Source of the DNA: Methanoregulaceae archaeon PtaB.Bin056
Lineage (GTDB): Archaea > Halobacteriota > Methanomicrobia > Methanomicrobiales > Methanospirillaceae
DNA: 64,000 bases
Direction: 5' to 3'
NCBI GenBank assembly: GCA_002067095.1
Contig: MVQD01000037.1
Span: forward strand, 17,098-81,097
Shown piece after piece: positions 1 to 8,573 of this stretch (positions are counted from its first letter, which is position 1; every line of letters begins with the position of its first letter). A program made the translations under genes and the position numbers. The notes beneath the pieces were generated by a model. The model was given only the letters and a program-made list of their open reading frames with translations, ran no database searches and had not been told where the DNA came from.

Positions 1-556
1 TCTCGCAGAGGCGGTGGAAGACTGCAACAGGCATTATCCCCCGGCTGTACCACTGCTTCCTGTGGGGGACCCCCAGTTCCCTGGAGATCTCGCGATATCT
101 CAGCCCCTTTTTATGCAGTCGGCCAAAGATCTCCCCTGCCCCCCTGATATACAGATTCCTGAGGTGTTCAGGAGGTACCCGCGCGACCAGTTCCTGGAGG
201 AGGTCAATTGAGTAGACCGGTTCCCCTCTGATATCGCGGGTCTCTGGGAGGGAGAAGAGCTCGTCTCCAATCTTCAGGGCCTCTGCACGGATGACCTTCA
301 TCCCTCCTTCGTTTACAGGGATGCGGTGCTCCCCCGTCACCCGAATGGCTCTTCCCGACCCAGTCCTGATCTTCAGCAGCCGCTCTCCTCTTACAGGCCG
401 CCTGGTGAGTTTGCGGACTTTCCTGAATCCCTTCCGCGAGAGAATAAAGAGATCGGAAGGCACGTGGACATCTCCATCGTAGGGGAACGCATCAGGCCTG
501 ATTATCTGATGCCTGCCCTCGATGACAGCAGGGATATGCGTCGCGCCATCGATGCA
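1..556 (-). other. Intein N-terminal part inside nrdD
   Basis: Starting at Cys185 the nrdD product leaves the RNR family and takes on intein features. Block A is CIDGATHIPAVIEG, giving the nucleophilic Cys1. Block B is GRAIRVTGEHRIPV, which carries the TxxH motif with His261. It is followed by the typical stretch MKVIRAEALKIGDELFSL. Residues after about 300 (YIRGAGEIFGRLHKKGLRYR) could begin a homing-endonuclease or DNA-binding domain. The insertion point is just before the Cys of the conserved RPFC motif, so the C-extein would also start with Cys. The C-terminal splicing blocks (His-Asn) are beyond the window edge, so splicing competence cannot be judged. Confidence 0.8.
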
Positions 557-1108
557 GAACGGCCTTGTACCGAAGTATTCCAGGTCGTGGATATGGATAT
601 CGCCCGAGAGGTGGTGATCTGCGAGGTGGGGGGGCAGCTGGAGGAGGTACTGCTCCTTGCTGATCTTGTCGGCCTTCTTCTTGTGAGAGGTCTCGGCGTT
701 CTCCTGGAGGTTGGCGTTGTCTTTTGCCTCGAACCCCCGCCCGACATCGATCAAATGCGCATCGAAAACCGGGGTACCCACCCTCGTGCAGACGTTCCTG
801 TACTGCACCATCCCCTTCTCGAGGAGGGTGATGTTCATGATCTCCCTGATGAGTGGCCCGCTGAGCGTGCGAAGGTTCATCGACCGAATCCGTTGCTCGA
901 CAAGGCGGGCAATCTCCTGGGCAGTCTCTTCCGACGCGCTTTCGTAGCCGTAGAACGTCTCTACGAGTTTTGTCTCTTCCAGGATCTGGCGCACGATCCG
1001 CTGCCGGTCCCATTCCATGATGTGCCCGTCAGACGTCCTGACCGGGGGCATGCTGGGAATGAAGATCCCATCAAGCGTGGACTGGCGCGTATCGCGGGTG
1101 GGCATCAT
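1..1108 (-). CDS. nrdD: Anaerobic (class III) ribonucleoside-triphosphate reductase, 5' part, intein-interrupted
   Basis: Partial gene that runs off the left edge; 369 codons are visible. The enzyme makes deoxynucleotides from NTPs by glycyl-radical chemistry in the cytoplasm. Residues 23-105 look like an ATP-cone (VRTSDGHIMEWDRQRIVRQI and following), and residues 171-184 give the class III RNR signature IHIHDLEYFGTRPF. The family normally continues with CQDxDL; here a different sequence starting CIDGAT is inserted (the intein, listed separately). The ATG at 1108 overlaps the stop of the upstream glutaredoxin gene (ATGA), so the two are translationally coupled. The radical-glycine region and the activase gene nrdG lie outside the window. 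The family call is firm from the motif; the rest of the protein is not visible. Confidence 0.88.
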   Translation of the reverse strand, partial: MMPTRDTRQSTLDGIFIPSMPPVRTSDGHIMEWDRQRIVRQILEETKLVETFYGYESASEETAQEIARLVEQRIRSMNLRTLSGPLIREIMNITLLEKGMVQYRNVCTRVGTPVFDAHLIDVGRGFEAKDNANLQENAETSHKKKADKISKEQYLLQLPPHLADHHLSGDIHIHDLEYFGTRPFCIDGATHIPAVIEGRHQIIRPDAFPYDGDVHVPSDLFILSRKGFRKVRKLTRRPVRGERLLKIRTGSGRAIRVTGEHRIPVNEGGMKVIRAEALKIGDELFSLPETRDIRGEPVYSIDLLQELVARVPPEHLRNLYIRGAGEIFGRLHKKGLRYREISRELGVPHRKQWYSRGIMPVAVFHRLCE

Positions 1109-1374
1109 TCACCCTCGATGAAAGGGATGACCTGATCCTCTCTTATTGCCCCCTGGGAGAACATCTCGGCAGACGTGAGGAACCGGGTATCCCTCTGGAG
1201 GACGGGGGCCTCCGAGACAAAGACACCATTTATACGAAGTTCAGTGAGAGATTCTGCGGTAGAAAGATCCCGCTCCTGGAACGGCACTGCCTTCTCTTTC
1301 AGGAAATGCTTCAGAGTATCGCAATTCGGACAGAATTCCAGTGTATATACAATCAGGTCGTTGGGTCTGCTCAA
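1105..1374 (-). CDS. Glutaredoxin/NrdH-like thiol reductant for NrdD
   Basis: An 89-residue thioredoxin-fold protein. It begins MSRPNDLIVYTLEFCPNC, and the CPNC at residues 15-18 is a dithiol active site. The later EAPVLQ segment supplies the cis-proline typical of glutaredoxins. It sits directly upstream of nrdD with a 4-nt ATGA overlap, so it probably supplies electrons to the reductase, as glutaredoxin-like proteins do in other anaerobic RNR operons. The partner assignment is inference from the operon; the fold assignment is from the motif and the length. Confidence 0.85.
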   Translation of the reverse strand: MSRPNDLIVYTLEFCPNCDTLKHFLKEKAVPFQERDLSTAESLTELRINGVFVSEAPVLQRDTRFLTSAEMFSQGAIREDQVIPFIEGE

Positions 1375-1557
1375 ATGTGTCCCCCCGGTTTGACTCTTGA
1401 ATCAATGATAGCTCTTCTGTGAAAAAATATTTGTTGATCTGACTGTAATTGTACGTTGAGAATTGAGAATTTTTCCAAAAAAAAGCACATTTAACGCGTG
1501 AAAGATGATGACCCATACGATGGCCCTCGGCAAGGGGCCTGCGCGGGAGCCGGGCTG

Positions 1558-2097
1558 ATGGAGAGGCTCTTTGTGGCCGTGGAACTCCCGGGAGAGGTGA
1601 GAGAGGCGCTTTCTTTTGTCCAGGACGCCCTCAAGGCGAGCCGTGCTCGCCTCACCCTTGTGGACCCGGGCATCATTCACATCACCCTCAAGTTCATCGG
1701 GGACGTTCCCGAGTCCCACGCGAGGAAGATTGGAGAGGTACTTGGCCAGGTGAAGGCTGAAACGTTTTTGCTTCGCGTGCGTGGCATCGGCGGGAACAAC
1801 CCGCGCCAGCCCCGGGTGATCTGGGCAGACATCGACGACGGGGGGAAGTGCAGCCTCCTGCATGCACAGATAGAGGACCTGCTCGCTCCCCTGGGGGTAG
1901 AGAGAGAAGCCCGCGCGTTTTGTCCCCATGCCACGGTGGCACGGGTAAAAGAGTTCCACCCTGACCTTTTGGAACACCTGAAGCCTTTCCGGGAAAGGGA
2001 CTTCGGATGCGGGATGGTACAGGGGTTCACCCTGAAAAAGAGCACCCTGACACCCCGGGGCCCGGTCTACCAGGACGTAAAGGAAGTGTGCTTTTGA
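1558..2097 (+). CDS. thpR: RNA 2',3'-cyclic phosphodiesterase (2H family, LigT/ThpR)
   Basis: A 179-residue 2H phosphoesterase starting MERLFVAVELP, the usual start of this family. The two catalytic HxTx motifs are visible as HITLKF (about residue 40) and HATVARV (about residue 125). Members hydrolyse RNA 2',3'-cyclic phosphates or ligate tRNA halves in vitro. The reading frame extends 20 codons further upstream, but that stretch is not family-like, so the ATG at 1558 is preferred. The gene overlaps the following cca gene, which fits a shared role in RNA 3'-end metabolism. Confidence 0.9.
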   Translation: MERLFVAVELPGEVREALSFVQDALKASRARLTLVDPGIIHITLKFIGDVPESHARKIGEVLGQVKAETFLLRVRGIGGNNPRQPRVIWADIDDGGKCSLLHAQIEDLLAPLGVEREARAFCPHATVARVKEFHPDLLEHLKPFRERDFGCGMVQGFTLKKSTLTPRGPVYQDVKEVCF

Positions 2098-3488
2098 CCC
2101 GCACCGCACTCGAGGAAGAAGTGCTCACGGCGATTCGGCCTGATGCCGGAGAGACACGCCATATCCATGAAGTGGCGGAGAGAATCCTCTCCCGCGTCGA
2201 GAGTTCCGGGAAGGCGACCGCAATGGTGGTAGGATCGGTTGCGCGGGGCACCTGGATCCACGGCGACCGGGACCTCGACATCTTCCTCCTCTTTGACCCC
2301 TCGCTTCCAAGGGAGGAGCTCGAGTTGCAGGGACTCTCACTTGCCAGGGAGGTGGCACACGCCGAGTCCGGCAGGTTCCGTGAGAAATACGCCGAGCACC
2401 CGTACATCAATGCGAGCATCGACGGCCTGGACGTGGACCTGGTCCCCTGCTATCAGGTGGAGTCTGCGGCATGCATCCAGAGCGCGGTCGACCGCACCCC
2501 GTTCCATACGCGGTACATCAGGGAGAGGATCCCGCCATTCGTTGACGATGTCCTGCTCCTCAAGCAGTTTGCAAAGGCGGGAGGGATCTACGGGTCCGAC
2601 CAGATGACGGAAGGGTTTGCGGGTTACCTCTGCGAGCTCCTCGTCCTCCACTACGGGGGTTTCCTCCCGCTGCTCGAGGCCGCGTCTCACTGGAGGCCTG
2701 GGGTTCTCATCGATCCGGAAGGACACCGTTCGCGCGACTTCTCAGAGCCGCTGGTAGTGGTTGACCCGGTAGACCCGGGGAGGAACGTCTCGGCATCGGT
2801 GTCTCTTTCCAGGATGTGCGAGTTCATCGAGCTCGCCCGGGGCTACCTGGAGCACCCTTCAAGGGAGTTCTTCTTCCCTCCTCCCCTCCCGGTCCTCTCC
2901 CTGGATGAGGCGGCAGACCGCCTCGCAAGGAGGGAGACGTCCCTCTATGCCATCACTCTCCAGACGCCCCCGTACATCGAGGACATCGTCGTCCCGCAGT
3001 TGCGAAAGAGCCTCGATGCACTCCAGGCACTCCTCGACCGGCACGGCTTCCTGGTGAACCGTGCCGATTGCGAAATGCACGAGGAGGAGTCGATGCTCCT
3101 CTTTGAGCTCCTGGTAGAGGAGCTCCCCGCGGTCAGGCGGCACGCAGGCCCCCCGGTCTGGAACCGGGTCAATGCCGGGAAGTTCACCGCCAAGTACCTC
3201 GATGCAGATGAGCGGGGGTTCTTCGCGGGGCCCTTCATCGACGAAGGTATCTATGTCGTGGAGATCCGCCGGCCGTTTACCCGGGCGATCGATCTCCTGC
3301 GTTCCGATCAGGTGCTGCAGGTGGCGCTCGGAAAGCACGTCAAGCAGTCGATGGAACGCTCGCTCCAGGTCTTCCGTGGCATCGAGTGCTACCAGGAGGA
3401 GTTTGCCCCGTTCATCTCGGGGTTCCTCCAGAAAACGTCTCCGATGATGCGGATCGAGCGGGCCAGGAGAGATCATCCCGGAAATTGA
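2094..3488 (+). CDS. cca: CCA tRNA nucleotidyltransferase (archaeal class I)
   Basis: Adds or repairs the 3'-CCA of tRNA. The class I nucleotidyltransferase motif GSVARGTWIHGDRDLDIFLL is present with the catalytic carboxylates DxD; the following central and tail domains match archaeal CCA enzymes in length (about 464 residues). No ATG is suitable. A TTG at 2094 overlaps the thpR stop (TTGA) and has AAGGAA at a suitable distance, while an in-frame GTG at 2088 is an alternative two codons upstream. The tRNA-Leu gene at 15616-15700 does not encode CCA, so this enzyme is needed. Confidence 0.9.
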   Translation: MTRTALEEEVLTAIRPDAGETRHIHEVAERILSRVESSGKATAMVVGSVARGTWIHGDRDLDIFLLFDPSLPREELELQGLSLAREVAHAESGRFREKYAEHPYINASIDGLDVDLVPCYQVESAACIQSAVDRTPFHTRYIRERIPPFVDDVLLLKQFAKAGGIYGSDQMTEGFAGYLCELLVLHYGGFLPLLEAASHWRPGVLIDPEGHRSRDFSEPLVVVDPVDPGRNVSASVSLSRMCEFIELARGYLEHPSREFFFPPPLPVLSLDEAADRLARRETSLYAITLQTPPYIEDIVVPQLRKSLDALQALLDRHGFLVNRADCEMHEEESMLLFELLVEELPAVRRHAGPPVWNRVNAGKFTAKYLDADERGFFAGPFIDEGIYVVEIRRPFTRAIDLLRSDQVLQVALGKHVKQSMERSLQVFRGIECYQEEFAPFISGFLQKTSPMMRIERARRDHPGN

Positions 3489-3626
3489 TGGAAAACAGCG
3501 GCGATCCTTCCCTGTACAGATCCGGCCAGAGGCCACCTCTCCGCCGGCCGCATTTCATCTGAATCCGGACGAAACATGCGAATTCCGAGCCGGATATCCC
3601 CATTTCACGGTGGATCTTTTGATACT

Positions 3627-3635
3627 TTTATATAA
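3627..3635 (+). promoter_or_regulatory. TATA box of the pilin island
   Basis: TTTATATAA lies about 30 nt upstream of the ATG at 3665, with the archaeal TATA-to-start distance of about 27 nt placing transcription initiation next to that ATG. The site overlaps an upstream in-frame ATG at 3635, which argues against that earlier start and suggests a leaderless or very short leader transcript. Confidence 0.6.
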
Positions 3636-3664
3636 TGACCCGCCACACATACTCAATAATCTCC

Positions 3665-5119
3665 ATGCCGTCCGGACGCCGCGAGGATGCACTTTCAGAG
3701 GTCATCGGGTTCATCCTGATCCTCGCCCTGATTGCGGTGCTCGCCTCGCTCTACCTCACCTACGTGGTCCCCGCCCAGGGGAGAGAGGCAGAGATACGGC
3801 ACATGGCAGAGATCAACGACCAGTTCCTCGGCTACAAGACTTCGGTGGACTCGCTCTGGATCAATGACCAGAAGAATGTCCCCATCTCCAGGACTTTTAC
3901 CCTCGGGACGCTCACCGGTCTGACGCAGGGTGCGTTCGTGGTCCCGCTGTTCCAGCCGTATCCGTCGAGCGGGACGATGGTGGTGAACGGGAGGGGGGAG
4001 ACGATAACTATCAGTGCTGATGCGCTGGTGCAGGGGTTCCCGGGAAGTGCAACGCCGAACCTGACCACTATTCGGTACGAACCGGATCATATCTATGTGC
4101 AGATCATGACCACGAATGTGTCGAGAGAGGGTGGTTTGAATCTCTCTCCTAGTTCTGGAAATTGGCTCATATGGTTGAATATTACAAAGACATACTCCTC
4201 TCAAACAATCTTGATAGGAACTATTCCGACGTTCCCTGATCCTGGCAGTGGAAGTTTAAAAAATTATATTGATAACAGTTTAAATAATCCAGGGGGCTGG
4301 GTATCTCAACTTCAATCAGTCTTTTCATCAACCACCAATTCGAGTTTTTTTATTTCAATGACTCTTATAAAAAATGGCAATGTTGTATTCGCTGAATTAC
4401 CAATCGTGAAAAATGTACAGAATAACGCCTGGTATACAATAGATATCCTTGATCCAGGATATGGACTAGAAAATCAGTTGTTATTTCCTTTTTCTCTCAA
4501 TGTGAGTAATTCTACAAGTAACTGGATTCAATACCGGTATCCTATTCAGGTGGGATATTTACCATATTCCATCAATCAATCCCACCCCCTGGGATCACTC
4601 GAATTCCAGTCAAGCAACAACTACTGGATCCAGCAGAACTATTATTACCAACAGGGAGGAGTTTTCCTCCAGCAGCCTGACGGCATGGTCACAAAGGTCG
4701 TTCCCCTGATAAGCATCACCAACCAGAGCGGAATTCCATATGTAAAGATCGTGGATGTTTCAATCTCAGGGTCCGGAAATGTCGGGGGAACATCTCCCGT
4801 ACAGGTCGTTACAAAGCTCGACTCGGTTAATAGAAATGTCATCGATGGATCGACCCTTGCACAGGGGATTCCCAATGCCAGGAATGTGACTCTGACCGTG
4901 AACGCCCAGGATACGGCCACTGCACAGATGTGGAACTCCACCTTTGCCGCTATCAGGAACGGTGCAGGAGCCGGGATTCAAAACTGGATATCCAGCACCC
5001 AGACAGGCAACCAGGCAACTCTCTCGGTGAAAAATCCCATCCCTGGAAGCGATTATGACATTATCCTTGACTATACGAGAGTGAACCTGACTGTCGAACT
5101 CCAGCCGGTCGCAATATGA
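3665..5119 (+). CDS. Archaeal type IV pilin-like surface protein
   Basis: A 484-residue protein. Its N-terminus, RREDALSEVIGFILIL, is the class III signal/pilin motif: charged residues, a short cleavage site, then a hydrophobic helix to about residue 35. The rest is Asn/Ser/Thr-rich with many N-glycosylation-type sequons (NVS, NRS, NQS) and no recognisable enzyme domain. The start was chosen from the TATA box at 3627-3635. It is the first gene of a pilin island and overlaps the next gene by ATGA. Nucleotides from about 4130 to 4620 are markedly AT-rich compared with the flanks. Whether it forms a fibre or sits in the envelope cannot be told from sequence. Confidence 0.8.
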   Translation: MPSGRREDALSEVIGFILILALIAVLASLYLTYVVPAQGREAEIRHMAEINDQFLGYKTSVDSLWINDQKNVPISRTFTLGTLTGLTQGAFVVPLFQPYPSSGTMVVNGRGETITISADALVQGFPGSATPNLTTIRYEPDHIYVQIMTTNVSREGGLNLSPSSGNWLIWLNITKTYSSQTILIGTIPTFPDPGSGSLKNYIDNSLNNPGGWVSQLQSVFSSTTNSSFFISMTLIKNGNVVFAELPIVKNVQNNAWYTIDILDPGYGLENQLLFPFSLNVSNSTSNWIQYRYPIQVGYLPYSINQSHPLGSLEFQSSNNYWIQQNYYYQQGGVFLQQPDGMVTKVVPLISITNQSGIPYVKIVDVSISGSGNVGGTSPVQVVTKLDSVNRNVIDGSTLAQGIPNARNVTLTVNAQDTATAQMWNSTFAAIRNGAGAGIQNWISSTQTGNQATLSVKNPIPGSDYDIILDYTRVNLTVELQPVAI

Positions 5120-5529
5120 GTGCCCCTCCTCCCCGCGATTCAGCGGTGTCAGAGATCCTCGGTGCTCTCCTTCTCATTGCCGTCATAAGTCTTGCAGTGA
5201 GCATCGTAGGCGTGACCATCCTCTCGAATGTCGAGACCTCTCAAGTTCCTGCCGTCTCACTTCTTATCACAAACCAGAGTCAGAACATTTCTGTCATGCA
5301 CACCGGCGGAGACCCTCTTTTGGCCGGTTCATACCGGATAATTGTGAATGATGTGGACCAGACTGCATCTTTTATCCCTGATCCCGGCATCACAGTGTTC
5401 AAGGCAGGAACAGTATTACATTCGGATGGTCAATTTTTACCTCCGGGACAGGGGCCGCGGACTGTTGTGGTGATATCCCGTGGGGCTGACGGGAAAGAGG
5501 TTGTCCTCATCCAGAAATTCTTCTCCTGA
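5116..5529 (+). CDS. Archaeal type IV pilin, short form with HTGGD motif
   Basis: A 137-residue pilin. Its N-terminus, DSAVSEILGALLLIAVISLA, matches the archaeal type IV pilin N-terminal domain, with a short leader before a single hydrophobic helix. The body carries MHTGGDPLLAGSYRIIVN, the HxGGDxL signature that also occurs in the next three proteins. The length is that of an ordinary single-domain pilin. Its start overlaps the stop of the preceding gene (ATGA), so the two are translationally coupled. Likely processed by a prepilin peptidase encoded elsewhere; no pilus ATPase or peptidase lies in the window. Confidence 0.82.
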   Translation: MSAPPPRDSAVSEILGALLLIAVISLAVSIVGVTILSNVETSQVPAVSLLITNQSQNISVMHTGGDPLLAGSYRIIVNDVDQTASFIPDPGITVFKAGTVLHSDGQFLPPGQGPRTVVVISRGADGKEVVLIQKFFS

Positions 5530-5579
5530 ATATATTCACAGGCCAACTGGTTAGAAAGACACTCAATTATATCAATACC

Positions 5580-7112
5580 ATGAATAGAGTAATTGGAAGA
5601 GAGGGGCGATCGAGGGTGGCTGTAAAAGAGAATGAGTCCCATGCGGTTTCTGAGTTGATTGGAGCAATACTCCTGGTCGGGCTGGTCATCACCGCCATGG
5701 CAATAGTCGCGGTAATGGTATTATCCAATCCACCTCCCGAAGAAGTCCCGCATCTCAATGCGCTGGCGGGAAATACGAGTGATACGATATTGCTCTACCA
5801 TACCGGCGGTGACGAACTGAAGGAGGAAGAGACCATCATCCGGATCAACAATAACCCTAATGATATCCCGCACTCAGAAATCTATCTGAAATCAGAGGAT
5901 GGTTCAGTTGAAAGTTCCCCATGGACAGTGACGAAAACCCCCTGGGCCGTCGGAAAGACTCTTGTCGTTCCCTCTCCTGTTCCTCCTCAGAGCATAACCG
6001 TCACTTACCAGGGACCGACTTCGCAACATCTCATCCTCTCTACCTCGTTCATCGCTGGCAGTGGGGTTGGCGGAGTCATAACAACAGGTACAGGGACTGT
6101 GACCGCTACCGTAACTACCACCGCCACCACAACTGTTCCAACAACTAATACAACGACACCTGCAACCACTTCACCTACACCAACCCCTACCCCTGCCTGC
6201 GGCACAATATCCGGGTATAAATGGAATGATCTCAATAACAACGGCGCCTGGGACACAGGAGAACCGGGGTTATCGGGATGGACAATGAACGTATCCCAAT
6301 GCAATTCAGGGAACTGTAACTCCCTCACATTTCTTACTTCGACAGTTACCAATGCAAGCGGTTATTATGCATTTAACGGCCTCAACTATCAGCCAGCCAC
6401 TTGGTATCGGATACAGGAAACAGTGCAACCGGGATGGGTGCCCACCTCGCCCTCTAGTGGTTACAGAGATCAAAAGTTGGAGCCGCCGGGACCCGGATCC
6501 GTCGGTGTGCCACCAAAGTGTTATGACACCGACGTGAATTTCGGAAATCGGCAGCTTCCGATTCCCACAACGCCTGTGCCAACACCCACTCCTGCCACTG
6601 GAGAAGACACGCTTTTAAACACTGAACGGCAAGGTTTTGTCCTGAATGGAGGCACAGTGTCCTTTACCGTTGAACAGGGAAGCAGCAGTTCAAACATACG
6701 CGTTGGTGGCGTGCTGTATAATTTTGCGGTCGGCGACGTAGTCTCACTTACCATCAACGGGGATAGCACGAATGTCGAGATCGATATGAATAGCAACCAT
6801 ATCTCGAGGTTTTCTTTCCCGGATGTTACTGTCTATCGCAACGGCGCTTTCACGGCACGTGGACAGGTGACAAATATTTGGATCAGCGAATACAGCAACA
6901 TGGCCTCATCTCTTTCCATTGTCGTCCCATCCAGGTCTCCTGTATGGACACGGTTTGTGTTTGACGGCAACACCCTCATTGACGGGCAGAATGGACAGAG
7001 GATTGAATTATTCAATCTCTATCCCAAGGCGTCGAGTGGATTCATGCGGCTTGAGGTTACGAATTCAAAAACCTATTACGATGGCGCTGCAACCGCATAC
7101 CAGCTTACCTGA
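5580..7112 (+). CDS. Pilin-like protein with SdrD-B-type domain and shared C-terminal domain
   Basis: A 510-residue modular surface protein. Residues 18-50 are a pilin-type leader and helix (ENESHAVSELIGAILLVG). Residues 74-80 carry HTGGDEL. A Thr/Pro linker (about 170-206) follows, then an SdrD-B/Cna-B-like module (SGYKWNDLNNNGAWDTGEPG, a Ca-binding-type loop, then YYAFNGLNYQ). The final roughly 160 residues are a domain shared with the next two proteins, including VGGVLYNFAVGDVVSLTING and an ARG.V..I motif. Downstream of the 5116-5529 pilin by about 50 nt and likely co-transcribed. The linker and module suggest an extended envelope or filament adhesin. The function is inference. Confidence 0.75.
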   Translation: MNRVIGREGRSRVAVKENESHAVSELIGAILLVGLVITAMAIVAVMVLSNPPPEEVPHLNALAGNTSDTILLYHTGGDELKEEETIIRINNNPNDIPHSEIYLKSEDGSVESSPWTVTKTPWAVGKTLVVPSPVPPQSITVTYQGPTSQHLILSTSFIAGSGVGGVITTGTGTVTATVTTTATTTVPTTNTTTPATTSPTPTPTPACGTISGYKWNDLNNNGAWDTGEPGLSGWTMNVSQCNSGNCNSLTFLTSTVTNASGYYAFNGLNYQPATWYRIQETVQPGWVPTSPSSGYRDQKLEPPGPGSVGVPPKCYDTDVNFGNRQLPIPTTPVPTPTPATGEDTLLNTERQGFVLNGGTVSFTVEQGSSSSNIRVGGVLYNFAVGDVVSLTINGDSTNVEIDMNSNHISRFSFPDVTVYRNGAFTARGQVTNIWISEYSNMASSLSIVVPSRSPVWTRFVFDGNTLIDGQNGQRIELFNLYPKASSGFMRLEVTNSKTYYDGAATAYQLT

Positions 7113-7135
7113 AATCCCATTTTTTCCTCTAAATC

Positions 7136-8371
7136 ATGAACCTTGCACCATCCCGCAGAAAAATCCTCCTCGCAGCCCTCTTCATGCTCTGCATAATCCT
7201 GCTCGCAGCACTCGCCATCTCCCTCCTCACCACCCCAACCCCCCGCATCACCACCAATTTCAACCTCACCGTATCCGGTGACCAGGTGCTCATCACCCAT
7301 ACCGGCGGCGAATCGCTGGATTGCGGCCATCTTGCAGTTCTCCTTGATGATGTCACTTTTTATCTCCCCGGAGAAGGCACCATCGACTGCCCCTGGTCGA
7401 TAGGGGAGACATTGATCATTCCATATACTCCGTCATATTCGGGCCGGGAAATCCGGATAACATACGATGCCGGGAAAGGGCCGCAGGAGCTCATGGTCGC
7501 CGAGATACCCGGCCGTGGAGAAGAACCCGGCGTTCCTGCAACACCAACGGTCCTTCCTACCACGCTGCCTGTAACTCCCACTCCCACTCCAACCCCGACC
7601 CCGACCACCACCCAAGGCCTCCCTGTCTCCTCCTTCAACGCCACCCCGCGAGCCGGTCCGGTCCCCCTCACGGTCAGGTTCACCGACACCTCAACCGGTA
7701 TACCGGAGGAATGGCTCTGGACGTTTGGGGACGGGGCGACATCCCCTCTTCAGAACCCAGTCCACACCTATACGGAGGTGGGAAGCTACCAGGTGGGCCT
7801 GGCAGTGAAGAACGAGTTCGGCGGGCACACCAGGATCAGCCAGGGCTACATCACGGTCACCCCTGCGGAAGAGAGGAGTCTCTACCTGGAGGCGCAACGC
7901 AGTGCAATAGTCTCACCCGGAGGATTCCTGGAGTTCTCGGTCACGAAACCGGGGGCCAGGGTGAAGATCGGGGGACAGACGCTGGACATGCCTCCAGGTT
8001 CCCATGTACGCTTGACCATCGACGAGGGAGGAAAAGGGAAGATATCTTTGCGGGATGGAACTATCGTTCTGTTCTTCTTTGACGAGGTCATCCTCTCGAT
8101 CAACGGAACGGAGAGTGCAAGAGGGACAGTGCAGGATATCGTGGTTCCTGGGTATGACTCCCTCGTTTCCAGCATCAACCTTGCGATCGACGGTGGGAAA
8201 GGGGAAGTGCGAGTCTTCGAGAGCGGGTTGCCCTCGCCCCTTTTCCCGGGTGAATCACCCCTATTTCTCTCATCGCTTCGCCCGGACCCGTCAGGCGCCC
8301 TGACCCTTGACTGCTACCGGGAGAATACCACAGTCTTCCGGGGGGCAGTCACCTCTTACCGTGTCGAATAA
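7136..8371 (+). CDS. Membrane-anchored surface protein with one PKD domain and shared C-terminal domain
   Basis: A 411-residue protein. Its hydrophobic N-terminal segment (about 10-35, ILLAALFMLCIILLAALAIS) lacks the usual pilin leader. HTGGESL follows, so it is a divergent member of the pilin-like set. After a Pro/Thr linker there is one PKD domain at about 165-240, with RFTDTSTG, WTFGDG and HTY motifs. The C-terminal roughly 160 residues match the shared domain (VKIGGQTLDMPPGSHVRLTI, ARGTVQDIVVPGY). It follows the preceding gene by 23 nt. PKD domains usually mediate surface interactions; the ligand is unknown. Confidence 0.75.
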   Translation: MNLAPSRRKILLAALFMLCIILLAALAISLLTTPTPRITTNFNLTVSGDQVLITHTGGESLDCGHLAVLLDDVTFYLPGEGTIDCPWSIGETLIIPYTPSYSGREIRITYDAGKGPQELMVAEIPGRGEEPGVPATPTVLPTTLPVTPTPTPTPTPTTTQGLPVSSFNATPRAGPVPLTVRFTDTSTGIPEEWLWTFGDGATSPLQNPVHTYTEVGSYQVGLAVKNEFGGHTRISQGYITVTPAEERSLYLEAQRSAIVSPGGFLEFSVTKPGARVKIGGQTLDMPPGSHVRLTIDEGGKGKISLRDGTIVLFFFDEVILSINGTESARGTVQDIVVPGYDSLVSSINLAIDGGKGEVRVFESGLPSPLFPGESPLFLSSLRPDPSGALTLDCYRENTTVFRGAVTSYRVE

Positions 8372-8573
8372 TCTCCCGTGTCTTTGCCGCAAAGCCCCGG
8401 TATTTCCACTCATAAGACACCCCTTTTCACCCATTCACGCCGAAAAATTACGGATTTTTGGGGATAGATTGATATAGGGTCAGGAGAGATGAAATTTAAA
8501 TACCTAATCTGAAAGGCCAGTGAGCCAATCGGCCTGTTTGGAGAGGGGAAAGGCATATTTCGAGTGGAGCAGC

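Noticed and set aside
326..1135. A 269-codon plus-strand frame across nrdD
   Set aside because: Antisense to the RNR/intein reading, which has clear family motifs in the other direction.
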